The notes: generated by a model from the sequence alone, not told the origin. 64,000 bases of DNA from Margaritifera margaritifera (GCA_029931535.1 JAQPZY010000394.1:1-64000), one strand, 5' to 3'. Shown: positions 51,166-62,964, numbered from the stretch's first letter. Numbers and translations: made by a program.

Positions 51166-52560
51166 AAGTTTGCTTATGCATTTGTTTTAAAATTCAAATT
51201 ATTAAATGTTTTTGCTGAAATTGTAATTTTCTTTTTATATCCCTATGTTAATGGCACACACATACCGGTCCTGTAAACTGTTAAGATCTTATTTTCCAAT
51301 ACTGATCGTATTATACACCGAAATAATGTTATCAAGGTATTACAGAAGATCTATACTTCACAAATTATATAACACAATATTTTAACGCATTTTAATTAAT
51401 TTAATTTCTTAGCACACACTCACAATAAATACACAATTAAAACAAAAAAAAAATAAATAAATTGTGTGTGTGCAAATATATTAATATATATATATATATA
51501 GTTGATAAAGTGTTGCACTCTCATAAATCTGCGTGGAGTCCCGAAGTTTTCTTATTCTGGACCAACAGTTTTTGCACGCTGGAAAGCTCTGCAATACAAC
51601 TCTGTGTCTTATAAAAGAAAACCTGGAGTAGTGTAAATGTGGTATCTTCACCATAAAAAGACTAAGTTGTCAAACTTCAAAGACCAAGATAAATTTACAT
51701 AAGTCCTACGCCATTTTTTTTAAACAGACCCAATGAGTTTATTAACGGCATCAATATATGATAGCTCTAAAAAATCGAAAAACATAAAGTTAATAAATAT
51801 TCTTGGATCACTGATCTTAAATAGTTTCATCATAGAAACCACAAGATTATTATTTATGTTCTAGCTCACAACCATCGCATTTTCAAAAATCAAAAATATC
51901 TCGTGAAAATGACACGTAAAACCACGTATACAAATCACAGATAAACACAAGAAAAATTAGATAACAGTGTATATATATTCGATCGACCTAAGATGAGATT
52001 ACAAACGCAGTTGCAATATTTTATTGATTAGAAATAAAGTGTATAAATTTGTGACAATTAAATAATGGATTTCAGATTGATAACATTAACAAGCAAAGCA
52101 CATAATTATTGTCCTGCAACACACTTTAACGTTACAGTTAATAAACACATTGTCCTTAAACCCAGTTTAACGTTACAGCTAATAAACACATTGCACACGT
52201 ATTTACAGCGATCAAGACAATACTTTCCTGAAAAGGATTATTTCACATTCAGACCGTAAAACATTTTTGATAACTACTACATTTTCAGATTTTATGGTTC
52301 TAACTCTGTAGAAATATAAACAGCATAGGGTAAATTGATATATTTGCAGAATCATAGAATTTGGTCCATGTGGACGGCAGTAACTGTAAGTGGAATTGCT
52401 CATTGGCATTTAACAGGTCAAAGTGTACCAGGGTGAGTACAACAGGTTCATATTTAATTTCAAATATGAAAACTGTTGTCTGAATGTAAAATAACATTAT
52501 CTTATGACGCGGCAAATAATTCAATTAACAATATGGTATACATTAAACAATTTGACCTAA
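51166..52560. other. Gene X intron 1, remainder
   Basis: AT-rich, with no gene recognised. A diverged direct duplication of about 40 bp (TTTAACGTTACAG(T/C)TAATAAACACATTG) lies at 52125-52195. Confidence 0.35.
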
Positions 52561-52739
52561 TTTGTAATAAGTGTATTGTTCCAAAAATCATGATTGGAGA
52601 TATAAAAAAAGAGAAAAAGTCAAGTAGCTATTAATAATAATAGATATAATTGAAAGAAAATCAGTTGATGTAACTAAGACAAGAATAACTAAGAACCCGA
52701 TTTCTGACTGGTTATGTTGGTATAGTACAGTTGAAAAAT

Positions 52740-53110
52740 AAAAATAGAAAACTAATGATGATCCAAATGAATCTATATTTTGCGCTTATTTTCATTCTAT
52801 GAAGAGAGCAACGGAATGACAAAGGGCGGCATTGCAAGATTAAATTGAAGCATCGGATGGTGCATTTAAATTTTTATTTCGGGTATTAAAGGTAAAACAG
52901 GACATATATTATACAAGATCTTTTTGACAGTATGAAACTGTAACAACATTTATTGACCTATTAATTTTAAGAGAGCAAGGTGTCTCAGATGAAAACATAA
53001 TGCGAAAATGTGAAAAAATTATAACAGATTCAAAAGTTTCTGTTTTTTGTGACAGAATATGTTTGCTAGCGGGTAACATGGTTGTGAAATTGGGTAGGAT
53101 TGATGGATAG
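52740..53110 (+). pseudogene. Decayed coding-like stretch of unknown origin
   Basis: Plus-strand run with few stops: ESIFCAYFHSMKRATE, then after gaps YETVTTFIDLLILREQGVSD and ENIMRKCEKIITDSKVS. The character is similar to the dead virus-like tracts in the left half, but no match can be named. Confidence 0.25.
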
Positions 53111-53178
53111 AACAATAACATTAAAGCTCGTCTCATAGCTTCAAACGAGGATTAAACACCGCGATAAATGGTCCTTAC

Positions 53179-53275
53179 CATGCATATTTGCTAATGGTTG
53201 AGTGTATTTATGACGATCTCTCCTGTAATCTTCAGGTATGTCAAAATCTTCATATGGCTTTCCACCTTCTGCCAT
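53179..53275 (-). CDS. Unrecognised gene X, exon 1 with start codon
   Basis: An ATG in a good context (AAAATGG) opens MAEGGKPYEDFDIPEDYRRD followed by RHKYTQPLANMH, then the donor CATG|GTAAGG. The 97-nt exon leaves phase 1. Composition is charged and tyrosine-rich, without signal peptide or membrane segment, so the product is probably cytoplasmic or nuclear. Intron 1 is about 3.5 kb and contains an hAT-like fragment. Not recognised. A SINE lies only about 80 bp upstream of the ATG. Confidence 0.6.
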
Positions 53276-53364
53276 TTTCAAACATTTTAAATGGTAGATA
53301 AACAATTTGAAAAATATTTATGTTTATTGAAGAGAAAAATAACAATGACCTTACTTATTTTGAA

Positions 53365-53622
53365 GGAGCCCTGGGTAACCTAGTGGTCTAAGGCGCTTAC
53401 CTTTACAGATTACTGACATCTCAGCTGTGTCCGCGTGGGGTCGAGTCTCGGCTCGGCCAACGTAGGTATGTAATAAAGTTTGCGAGTAGCTTCCCGTCGG
53501 TCTTTGGAACTTTCCCGGGGTTTTCCCGATTCATCCAAATATACTGGCCGCCATGTATATCCTATCATGTGCTGAAACATGGCGTTAAACTCATAACAAC
53601 AACAATAACAACAGCAACAGCA
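53365..53622 (+). mobile_element. tRNA-derived SINE, complete, with target duplications
   Basis: A box TAACCTAGTGG (53376-53386), B box GGGTCGAGTCT (53438-53448), a tRNA-unrelated body ending ATGTGCTGAAACATGGCGTT, and an (AAC)n-rich tail. It is flanked by a perfect 12-bp duplication ACTTATTTTGAA at 53353-53364 and 53623-53634. The exact flanks suggest a fairly recent insertion. Confidence 0.92.
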
Positions 53623-53634
53623 ACTTATTTTGAA

Positions 53635-55200
53635 ATTGAAGAATTACAAAGACGTATTAAAAATTAGAGTAGAAAATGGAATATAGAAAGAAATAATTGG
53701 AAGGACTTTAACTGACAAGGCGTTGAAAGCAAATGTATGAAAAGCAAATTAAGAAAACGGGAGAAATCTTTTTAAATGCAAGATCAGCACAAATATTAAA
53801 GCCATTGTAAAATGTTCATATCCTATCATTATCATCTTTAATTGGTAAATTTCTACTCATTGATGATTTCAATAAATTGCAGACAGAGATAATGCAGATT
53901 ACACGACCATAAATTGTTTTATATACATACTGAATTTTATTAATTTCAGTTATCAGCTCTAAGTGCTAGTTTGATAACAATCAAACATATTAATGTCATT
54001 AGACAAGAGAAGAAAAAATAAACCCAAAAGCAATGCTAATTAAATAGGTTTTATCTCTACTTCGTGGTGTGTACTGAATTTTTGCAATCAATGCATATTT
54101 ATTATCAGTTGTAACACTGTTAGTTTAACTGAAGTGTTTGTTTATTACATTGTAAAGTGGCTTAGAAGGACACAAATGAAGACAACATAATAATGAATGG
54201 CAGGTAAAATCTCTTAAATAATAAAATTGGCAGTTTAGCAAGCTTTAACTTTTCTATTATGTTTTCTTGTCTCTCTCTTTTAATGACATTTTAGCACCTT
54301 CAAATCTGCTATCACTGACCTTCATGTACAATGTATTTGAAAAAGGAAATATTTTTTTTAGTTATTTCAAAATTAGATGAAATTCAAGGAACGTAAAAAT
54401 ACAGCTGTAAAAAGCCTGAATCATAGATTGAAGAGAAAGCATCTTCATTAAGGAATAAGGATCCACGTAGAGTTAAACGTGATAGGAAAAAGTTCAAAAG
54501 AATTTAAAATAGCAAAAGCAGAAAGACCTTAGACGGAAGAAGAAAAATTAAAAACACCTGAAGATGAAACAAACAAGTTTATGTATATAGTATGTACTGT
54601 TACAATTGTAGTTTTATTTTGAATACAGAAGAAATTACATGAAAACCTGAAATAAAACAACAAGTAGAAATTACATACCATTTTTTAAAAAAAAATCCGT
54701 TTCCTGTGATATTGTAAATTTGTCACAGATAAATACAATGGTAACAAACAAAGAAAGGTACCATGATACAACACTTGATGATATTAGAGGTCTAGTTATT
54801 GCTGTTATACTATCACGATTTTAATCCTTGTAATGAGTCATTCCCTGCAAAACGCACAGGAAACACATGCCTGGCCACGTGCCAGGACGAAGATTACACC
54901 TCGCGGAAAATTTAATTTCCACAGACCATTGCTTGTAGGGTGTTGTTATTTTGATCTGACAAAAGCGAAACGATTGAACTTTGCTAATACTGAAGACACA
55001 GATGATCACGGTAAACATGCTACTCTGTATTGGTGCCTGCATTGTTTTAAGCTGGAGAAGGATTTACGTCCACTAGTGTGGACTTCCATCTATATGATAC
55101 ATATATAATTATATATATTGTTTTTGTCGATATTCAAATCACGCCAAATCCGTCAATGATATATCGTAATGACGATATACAGTAATATTACTAGGTGCTA
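53635..55200. other. Intergenic, possibly decayed element
   Basis: AT-rich. A basic coding-like stretch occurs at 54380-54570 on plus (contains LRNKDPRRVKRDRKKFKR). No gene is supported. Confidence 0.3.
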
Positions 55201-55218
55201 CTCTAGCAGGCTAAATAT

Positions 55219-55353
55219 TGGTCACTGTGACCTATCTTAATTTTCACTGCAATTTAAAGTTGTTGTGTTTAAATCCATTTCTTCAAGCTTGACGGTTATA
55301 CGCAATACTGACATGTATTACTCTGCGCAAGCAAATATAGGTCACTGTGACCT
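55219..55353. promoter_or_regulatory. Two estrogen-response-element-like palindromes
   Basis: TGGTCACTGTGACCT (55219-55233, 14/15) and AGGTCACTGTGACCT (55339-55353, 15/15) match AGGTCAnnnTGACCT, the nuclear-receptor inverted repeat with three-base spacing. Both sit in a short duplicated context (TACTCT...GCAxGCxAAATAT), so they are probably part of a dispersed repeat. Activity is unknown. Confidence 0.4.
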
Positions 55354-55830
55354 ATGTTTAACATTTTAGTAGAGAAACTGAGTGAGAAATAGAAAAGTTA
55401 TAATGATATGTGTTTGTATATGTTATAGAATAAAAAATCTATCACTATGTCAATTATCTCTCAGTTCTCACGGTCGAACAGGCAAGTGGTAAACTGAAGT
55501 GATGATATGGTGCGCAGGTGACTGGTAAAAAAGCCTTACTTGCTTGACAGTTGTTCATAGATTATTTAAGTTTAACTACAATACCCTATTCCAACAAAGG
55601 CAAGAAATCCATTAAATCCGTGTCATAAATATATCAAAGCTAGATACATTAAAATACTTGTAACGTGTCATTCATAGAGTTGCTTTCAATTAACAAACTT
55701 TATCTTATTAAGTCTTTACATTCATTTAAAGAATAACATTTTATGTCCATTGAAGTCATTTATTCCTGTACAGTTTTAAGGTTTTAAAACGAGATTGTAA
55801 TTTTAGTATCCCATATCTTTATTAGTGTAA

Positions 55831-56960
55831 ACAAGAGCCCCAAGCGGGTCTGAGATTGCTCACCTGGTGAGATCTGCCTAATAGTCAAACACAAGAGCAA
55901 CTGGCTAAAAACGCCGGACCAGGAGAATGATTTCTTCCCATGCTGTTCAACGCATATGTTATGGAAACAATTGGTTCACGGTTTCGGCAGTTGTTATACC
56001 TGCAGCTATATCATTTGTCAAATATTGAAAACCCTCTATGACAGGATGTTTTCTATCAGAATCAGTCAAAATCTGTTAAGCGGTGATTTTGCAGGTAAAG
56101 TTTTGTAAATCTTTAATTATTTTGAGTAACAGTTATACAATTTGATGGTGGACAAGCATCAGTTCTATAAAAGGGAAAGGCTTTCAAGATGGGATGCTTT
56201 CTGTCAAACCTGGTCAATTTTCTTTAGGTTGCTTACTAGAACAAGTTATTAAATGTTTTTCTATTTTTGTATCAGCAGCCATATTTGATGCCAGATTGCC
56301 ATAATTGGCATAATACTTCATACCAAGATGCCTACAGTCAAAGAATTTTCTATTTAGTAATGGTGGTCATATTAATGACGAATTGGCATCATTTGTACAA
56401 ATTTTAAAGGCCTTAATGATAAATTGGTTTTAGCCCCAGTGGTAATATTTGATGGTTCATTGGCTTAATTCGCACAGACTTGAAAGGCCTTTATGCCAGA
56501 ATGCTTCTGTCAAATTTAGCCAAATTCTGCACTGTGGGTTTCGGGAAGTCATCTCAAGATTTTTCTGTTTTAGTAGTGGTGGCCATATTTGATGACGGAT
56601 GGATATCATTTGCAAAGAAATTGAAAGATCTTCATACCAGGATACTTTCTGTCAAATTTGGACAAATCATTAGGAGCGGATTTTGAGAGTAGGTAGTTTT
56701 TTGTTTTCATATCCTTAGTAACGGCATATTTGATGGCAGATCGGCATCATTTGCACAAAATTAAAAGCCATCTATGCCAGGATGTTCTCTGCCACATTTG
56801 GCCATATTTTGGAGTGGTTGTTGATAAGAAGTCAATCAATTTTTTTTTCTCTTCAATTTTTGTAACGACGGCAATATTGGATGAATCGGAACCATTTGAT
56901 GGTGCTTCATGTAATGATGCTTTGCACATAAGCACAATCCATGTTTTATGATGCCGCATT
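55831..56960 (+). repeat. Dispersed mollusc-type repeat with internal tandem units of about 160 bp
   Basis: Opens ACAAGAGCCCCAAGCGGGTC and continues TGAGATTGCTCACCTGG, resembling the ACAAGAG...GATxGCTCACCTG repeat frequent in bivalve and gastropod sequence (from memory). The body repeats a block around GGCATCATTTGCACAAA, (C/G)CCAGGATGCTTTCTGTCAAA and TTTGATG several times with strong divergence. Confidence 0.6.
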
Positions 56961-57253
56961 GTTCAACATGAATTGTGCTATCAGGACAAGTTTTTGATTT
57001 TGAAATTGTATTAACATATCACTGTGAGAATACATACTCAAATAGATCCATTGAATGGAACGGACCCTGGTTTATTCTTCGTTATTAAGCCGTTTGACGC
57101 ATTCTAAAAGGCACGTTTCATATCTAGATGACTAGCACAGGCATTCCGATTGGAGATGCTTCCGTGCTATTTCCGCACTATTGTTTCGTTTTGGGGACTA
57201 GTGTTATGGTCAGGGGTCCTTCTGGGCTAGTATGGAATCCCTCCTTTCACTCA

Positions 57254-57894
57254 TTAATTTTCAGAGGCCAGAGATAAAGACGCATGCATATTTGCGTAAT
57301 GTTTGGTAGAAATACTCAGGTTCTGCCAAAAATTCACTTGCCGAATACGCATACCTCTTTGGGATACGTGAAGATAAATTGTATTCTTTCGTATTCGGCG
57401 AAAATTCCGATCTTTCGTAAGGTACCTTGCGAAACACGAAACAAATCCCTTTAAACATTGGCCCCAATCCCAAGGTCTCTCCGCGCACATCCGACGTAGA
57501 ATTTGTTTGAACGTCCCGTTTAATTTCTCGACTAAACCATTACGCATAGGTTATACGGTGTTGTGCTTAACTGTTTGATTGATTGTAACCTACCAATTTC
57601 CGACATAAGTTCCAGAGAAAAGCGAGCCCCACAATCCACGAGAACCTCCCCAAGTACCCCTACCCTGCTGAACTGGTCAACAAATGCTCAGGCCACAGGT
57701 TTGGTTTCAATAGTTGGTACTGCTATAACTTCAGGATATCTATTTACATTATCCACCAGGGTGAGGATATGTCGATTTTTCCGGTCTGTAATAGGAAATA
57801 TGGGTTCCACACTATCGATGGCCACCCTTTTAAATGGGGAATGTATTAAAGGCATTTGGCTTAACGGTACTATGGTTATTATATCCTTCGACAC
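57254..57894 (-). pseudogene. Integrase core fragments of the minus-strand gypsy relic
   Basis: Two frames separated by a shift. The first (57894-57688) carries the strand with the first catalytic aspartate (FKRVAIDSVEPI). A middle stretch in another frame carries the second (VDCGARFS). The third (57547-57254) carries the catalytic glutamate in NGLVEKLNGT. All three DDE positions are thus recognisable but in broken frames. Confidence 0.7.
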
Positions 57895-59159
57895 GGTGGT
57901 TTAGCAAATTTCACACGATCGCGCTATCTTACTATTCATGCCAGGCCAATATAATTCGGCCAACACTATGGGTTTTTCTTCCATGCCTAGTTGGCCTGCC
58001 ATACTAGACTGGTTCGCTACGCTGAGTACATGGCACCTGTATGTTTGTGGAGCAAGCATTTTGAAAAGAAATATCTACCATCCGACGTGGTATATTCCCT
58101 GGACAATAATAGTTTCCTCTGTAACAATTGCGAACTATGCCCATCTTTACAAAAGATCTTGCTACTGGTCGAAAATTCCTCTTGCCATGCTTTTGTTCCC
58201 GCAGAAACTCATCGCACGAAATATCGTTCTGTGGAGTGACCATTCCTTCCTCCACGCCTGCGGCCGCTTGCACAATGGGAAAACGAAAATCTGACGTTGT
58301 TGGAAGTCTGGAGCCCTCGAACATTTTCAATTGTGAGGTCGCATATTAGACTGTCCATGCATAATGCTTAGATGGTTCCGGTCAGGAAAGGCGTCTCGTT
58401 TTCTATTCTCGCTACGTGAACGCAATCAACCGTCTGATCTAATAACATACAAAGGGATTTAAAAAAAAAAAAAAAACATTTGGTCATCTCGAACGAGACT
58501 TTGCTTTATAAACACGCCTGTTACCCACTGTCACGAAATAGCGTGAATTCTTGACCGTTGGCGGTTCCGCTAGCTGTCGGTACCCGCGCCATGAAGAAAA
58601 ACAAGTGCTGATCGACTGGATAACATCCCAATCGATCTGCACATGCACCGCGCACTCGTATACAGTACTCGTGTTATCAGTGTTATCCATTCCCGAATGA
58701 TTACGGAAGAAATCGTCAAGCTTATTGCCTCCTGACGACCCACTGCTTTTAATAGCAACCGCTACTCTTTGGGAAATCCTTTCGTTTGAGACTAGATATG
58801 GCCCCACTACTTAGACGTGTAACACTATTTATCATTATGACTAACACCCGTCGCTAACTTAAAATTTACACCTTTATTAGAACCGACTTTTTCCCGTTCT
58901 CGGGGACTCTGGTTTTTTGACTGCTTACCTGACCTATTATCTTTCAAGACCACATTATGAGTATCTCTTCAGCGAAATAGTTGGCCTGTGTAGCCATGTC
59001 CAAGGCATTTGCGTAGAATCTTTGCCTCAGGAACAGGTACAACTCCCTACTACAAGTAGTTAATAACTCGTCTCTGAATAAGAAGTCTGGCATGCCCTAA
59101 AACGTTTTCTCAGCCTTACCACATTCAACCCATCGTTGCAAATAATTCCAGTCATACTG

Positions 59160-59396
59160 TCAAACTGTGTTGATGTTTTCCCTCTTACTATAGTTATACT
59201 TTTTCCGGAGCCCTTGCTCGGATCGCGCAAGTCGGTTTATGAGTGCTTCTCTTAGAGCGTCATAGCCTAACGCACAGCTCACTGGGAAACACGAATACAC
59301 ATTCAGTACTTTACTCTTTAGTAACGCGCTGAGATGAAGCGACCAATCGTCCTTTCCCAACTTATGGACAGTGGCATATCGTTCAAATCTTTGCAA
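59160..59396 (-). pseudogene. gag core fragment of the minus-strand gypsy relic
   Basis: About 78 open codons containing MQRFERYATVHKLGKDDWSL and YDALREALINRL. This is the helical capsid-type domain seen in Ty3/gypsy Gag, where WxxxLxxLLxxKxLxxY precedes a Y(D)xLKxxLLxRF block. Truncated at both sides. Confidence 0.65.
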
Positions 59397-59905
59397 ATAG
59401 CTATCCTTATTATCTTTATCGTCATCAAACGGGGGTAATTTGGGACCTCTTAACTTGCCTGGGTTAGGGTCTTTTTCCCCATGTGTCTTACATTGTAATA
59501 ATTTAGATTTTCTGTTGAGCTCACTCTACATATTCCCGTCTTCTACGTCTTGTAACTCTTGATTCCAATTTTGCGTGTTCCTCTCTTTTTAACTTCCTTG
59601 CCTCTTTTACTTTCTCTATTATATCCCTTTCTACTGCCCTTTCCCACCCTATTCTTTCCCTCTATGCCTGCTTTTTTAATTCTATATTTTCCTTCTCAAA
59701 TACTATCTTTTTTTCCTCAGCTTGCTTTTCTAATTCTAATTTTTCACTTTCAGTCTCCTTTTCCTTTAATCTCTGTTTCCTCTCCTGAGCTCCTCCTCAA
59801 AGCCAAACCGTTTCCCCGTCTCTTCTAGCTCTTTGAGTTACGTCATGATTAAAAGCGTTGATTAGACCACCAATCCTAAGTTCACCACCATGTGAAACAT
59901 ACATA

Positions 59906-59925
59906 CACACACACACACACACACA

Positions 59926-59984
<59 letters not shown>
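59906..59984. repeat. (AC)n(AT)n compound microsatellite
   Basis: AC run then AT run between the two retroelements. Confidence 0.95.
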
Positions 59985-59985
<1 letters not shown>

Positions 59986-60219
59986 AAACACAGAGGACAC
60001 AGGAAAAGTTCAAGCGAGGAAAAAGGTAAAAACAAAAATAAAACAAACACACAAACAAACAAACAAAAACAAAAACAAAAGTAGTTGCCCTGTCGGATTA
60101 CAGAACAATGCATAAATATTGCAATGTTATGCACGCTATTGTCGCATCATCGCATACAAAATAGTATGTCAACACAGATGTTTCTTATAATGTTGAACAC
60201 ATTTCTTCATTTTTCCATG

Positions 60220-60331
60220 TGTTATGTATGATGTTTATATAATATTAATGTTGTTTATCAGAACAAAATGTTTAACTAGTGTCCTTGAATTAGGTTGTTT
60301 ACTTACGATATGAGTTCAAGGATGGTTTTGA
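60220..60331 (+). repeat. Truncated 5' LTR of the family A element
   Basis: Starts TGTTATGTATGATGTTTATA. It lacks about 60 bp present in other copies (the CTAAATATTTTAGG region) and ends abruptly at GGATGGTTTTGA, where full copies continue ATAAACAC. The next base already belongs to the region before integrase. Confidence 0.85.
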
Positions 60332-60356
60332 GGTACCCGCTGGTGACAAGTGATCA

Positions 60357-61158
60357 GTGAGCAATCAAATTGTTGTTCCTAAGTCATATCGACAGGAAAT
60401 TCTTAATCTAGCCCATGAAACTCCTTTGGCTGGTCATTTAGGAGTCCGTAAGACTTATTACAAGATCTTAAATCATTTTTATTGTTCAAAACTCAAACGT
60501 GATGTTTCTAAATACTGTAGATCTTGTCACACTTGTCAAATGGTAGAAAAACCCAATCAGAAGATATCTAAGGCTCATTTACAACCTATTCCTTGGATGA
60601 ACCCTTTAGTAGAATAATGGTAGACTGTGTCGGTCCTTTATCTAAGACCAAGTCAGGCAACCATACTTGCTGACCGTCATGTGTGCATCTTCCAGATTTC
60701 TAGAAGCAATTCCTCTGAGAAATATAAAAACTAAAACCATTGTGAAAGCTTTGGTGAAGTTTTTTACACTTGTTTTCCTTCCTTAATCTGTCCAGTCAGA
60801 TCAAGGGTCAAATTTTATGTCTGGAATTTTCCAACAAGTTATGCATGAATTAGGCATCCAACAGTTTGTATCTTCTGCCTATCACCCTGAAAGTCAAGGT
60901 GCTTTGGAAAGATTTCATCAAACTTTGAAGAATATCATTCGATCATATTGCTTTGATACAGAAATGGATTGGGATGAGGGTGTTCATTTGTTGTTGTTTG
61001 CTGTTAGGGAATCAGTTCAAGAGTCGTTGGGTTTTAGTCCCTTTGAACTAGTGTTTGGTCATACTGTCCGTGGACCATTGAAATTATTGAAAGAGAAACT
61101 TCTTTCAAATGAAGATTCAAAGATTAATCTTCTTGATTATGTCTTTGATTTCAAATAG
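60357..61158 (+). pseudogene. Integrase: zinc finger and DDE core, broken frame
   Basis: First frame (60357-60617) carries the HHCC finger: H in LAHETPLAGHLG, then CRSCHTC. After a stop and a frame change, VDCVGPLSKT (about 60620) supplies the first catalytic aspartate, SDQGSNF (about 60800) the second, and ESQGALERFHQTLK (about 60890) the glutamate. FSPFELVFGHTVRGPL follows. All catalytic positions are retained although the frame is interrupted. A single TAG at 61156-61158 separates this from the downstream frame in the same register. Confidence 0.85.
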
Positions 61159-62076
61159 AAGTTGGCAAAGGCCTGTGAAGTAGCAAGAACTAATCTTCGC
61201 ACTACCCAGTCAGAAATGAAATTAAGGTATGACAAAAATACACAGGAAAGGAGTTTTAAACCTGGTGAGAAAGTTCTGGCTCTCTTGCCCATACCTCAAA
61301 ATCCTCTTCAGGCTAAATTGTATGGTCCTTATACCGTTGAAAAGAAAGTAAATTACTTAAATTATATCATTAACACTCATGGGAGACGGAAACAGAAACA
61401 ACTTTGTCATATAAATATGTTAAAGGAATATTCTGACAGAGATAGCGCAGCTAATTATGCAGTTAATTTAGGTATACCTGTCCCACACAGTGAAGATATC
61501 AACGATGGAATACAATCAGACTATAGTGACTCTGGTATAATCAATCTTCAGAATTCAGAAATATTGAACAATCTAGACCAGAAACTTTCACATTTACAAC
61601 AACAGGAAATAAATGAACTGAAACAGCTATTACATGACTATGAGCACTTGTTTCCTGTGGTTCCTACACGAACAAGTAAAATCAATCATGACGTTGACAT
61701 TGTAGATTCTGCACCTGTGAAACAGCATCCTTATGGGATGAATCCTCTCAAACAGAACTATTTGAAGAAAGAAATTCAGTATTTACTGGAGAATGATTTT
61801 ATAGAACCAATTAAATGTAAGTGGAGTTCACCATGTGTTCTTGGTCCTAAGCCAGATAATACATTCCGCATATGTACTGACTACAGAAAAGTCAACAGTG
61901 TCACAAAAACGGATTCATTTCCAATCCCAAAAATGGACGATTGCATTGATAAAATTGGAAATGCGAAATATGTCATCAAGTTTGACCTTTTAAAAGGATT
62001 CTGGCAAATTCCACATACTGGAAAGGGCAAAATAAAGTACAGCATTTGTAACTCCAGATGGACTTTATCAATATAA
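61159..62076 (+). pseudogene. Integrase C-terminus fused to reverse transcriptase start
   Basis: One continuous frame. Residues 1-95 are the integrase tail with the GPY/F module (AKLYGPYTVEKKV, then CHINMLKEY). After a spacer, the RT entry region appears with INHDVDIVDSAPVKQHPYG and KWSSPCVLGPKPDN, then ICTDYRKVNSVTKTDSFPIP and FDLLKGFWQIP, the strand carrying the first RT aspartate. The frame is lost at about 62070. This frame is the direct proof of INT-before-RT. Confidence 0.9.
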
Positions 62077-62080
62077 AGTC

Positions 62081-62964
62081 ATGTCGTTTGGAATGAAAAA
62101 TTCTCCTGCAACCTTTGAACGTCTGATGAACATGATAACATCTGGTCTTGATAATTGTGACACGTACATCGATGACGTCATTATCTACAACAACACCTGG
62201 GAAGATCACTTGGAAACCATTCAAAAATTCTTTAATCGACTCAGCGATGTGAATCTGACAATTAATTTGAGTAAAAGTGAGTTTTGCCATGCTTGTGTCA
62301 CATTTTTAGGACATATTGTGGGACAAGGTCAAGTTAAAACTATAGAAGCTAAGGTCAAAGCTATCTCTGAATTTCAAGTACCAATTTGTAAAAAGCAACT
62401 GATGCGATTTTTAGGTATGGCTGAATATTATCGGAAATTTTGTTCAAATGTTTCCAAAATTGCTGAACCTTTAACAAGTTTATTGAGTAAGAAAACCAAG
62501 TTTCATTGGTCTGACAAGTGTCAGGAATCTTTTGACACGTTAAAGGCCATGCTTAAGAATGCACCAGTTCTTTCTGCACCAAATTTCAGCCAATCATTTA
62601 AATTATCTGTTGATGCAAGTGATGTAGGGGTCGGTGGAGTATTGATTCGAGCAGATAAAAGTGGTTTGGATCACCCTGTGTGTTATTTTTCTAAAAACTA
62701 AACAAGCACCAGCAACATTATTCCACAATTGAGAAGGAATGTTTGGCTTTGATATTGGCTTTACAGCATTTTGAAGTGTATTTTACCTCGGCTCTTTCTC
62801 CAATTATTATGTACAGTGATCACAATCCCCTTACTTTCAACAAAATGAAAGATACAGATCGGAGATTGATGAGATGGTGTTTAATATTGCAGGAATATAA
62901 CATTGAGATCAGACACATCAAGTGAAAAGACAATGTGATTGCAGATGCACTCTCACGTGCATAG
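62081..62964 (+). pseudogene. Reverse transcriptase palm and RNase H
   Basis: Continues RT with SFGMKNSPATFERLMN, the catalytic YIDD (62165-62176), FLGHIV and LMRFLGMAEYYRKFC, then the RNase H fold beginning SVDASDVGVGGVL. After a TAA at 62699-62701 come EKECLALILAL, MYSDHNPLTF and RRLMRW. After a TGA at 62923-62925 comes a terminal ADALSR block ending in TAG at about 62962. Ty3/gypsy RNase H normally lies between RT and integrase; here nothing but 3' sequence follows. Confidence 0.88.

Larger units (their letters stand above)
57240..59830 (-). mobile_element. Internally deleted Ty3/gypsy relic (gag and integrase, no RT)
   Basis: Read on minus from right to left: a coiled-coil gag start rich in K/E (about 59800-59560); a gag core (59396-59160) containing LGKDDWSLHLSALLKSKVLN and YDALREALINRLARSEQG; poorly conserved sequence to 58480; a PIVQAAAGVE-type segment (58262-58330) normally found near the protease side; then directly a pre-integrase spacer, a degraded HHCC finger (57900-58000), the integrase core start (57688-57894, DxVxPI and ILTLVDNVNRYPEV), and NGLVEKLNGTFKQILRRMCA (57480-57545). 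RT and RNase H are missing, so an internal deletion joined the protease side to the integrase side. Multiple stops; no LTRs found. Confidence 0.75.

Noticed and set aside
54821..55108. Overlapping frames of 73 and 91 codons on opposite strands
   Set aside because: Neither shows a motif, splice-site support or similarity that I recognise.
60160..60360. Target duplication around the pol-bearing family A element
   Set aside because: The outer flanks CATG and CAAT differ, unlike the three solo LTRs, so no duplication is claimed.
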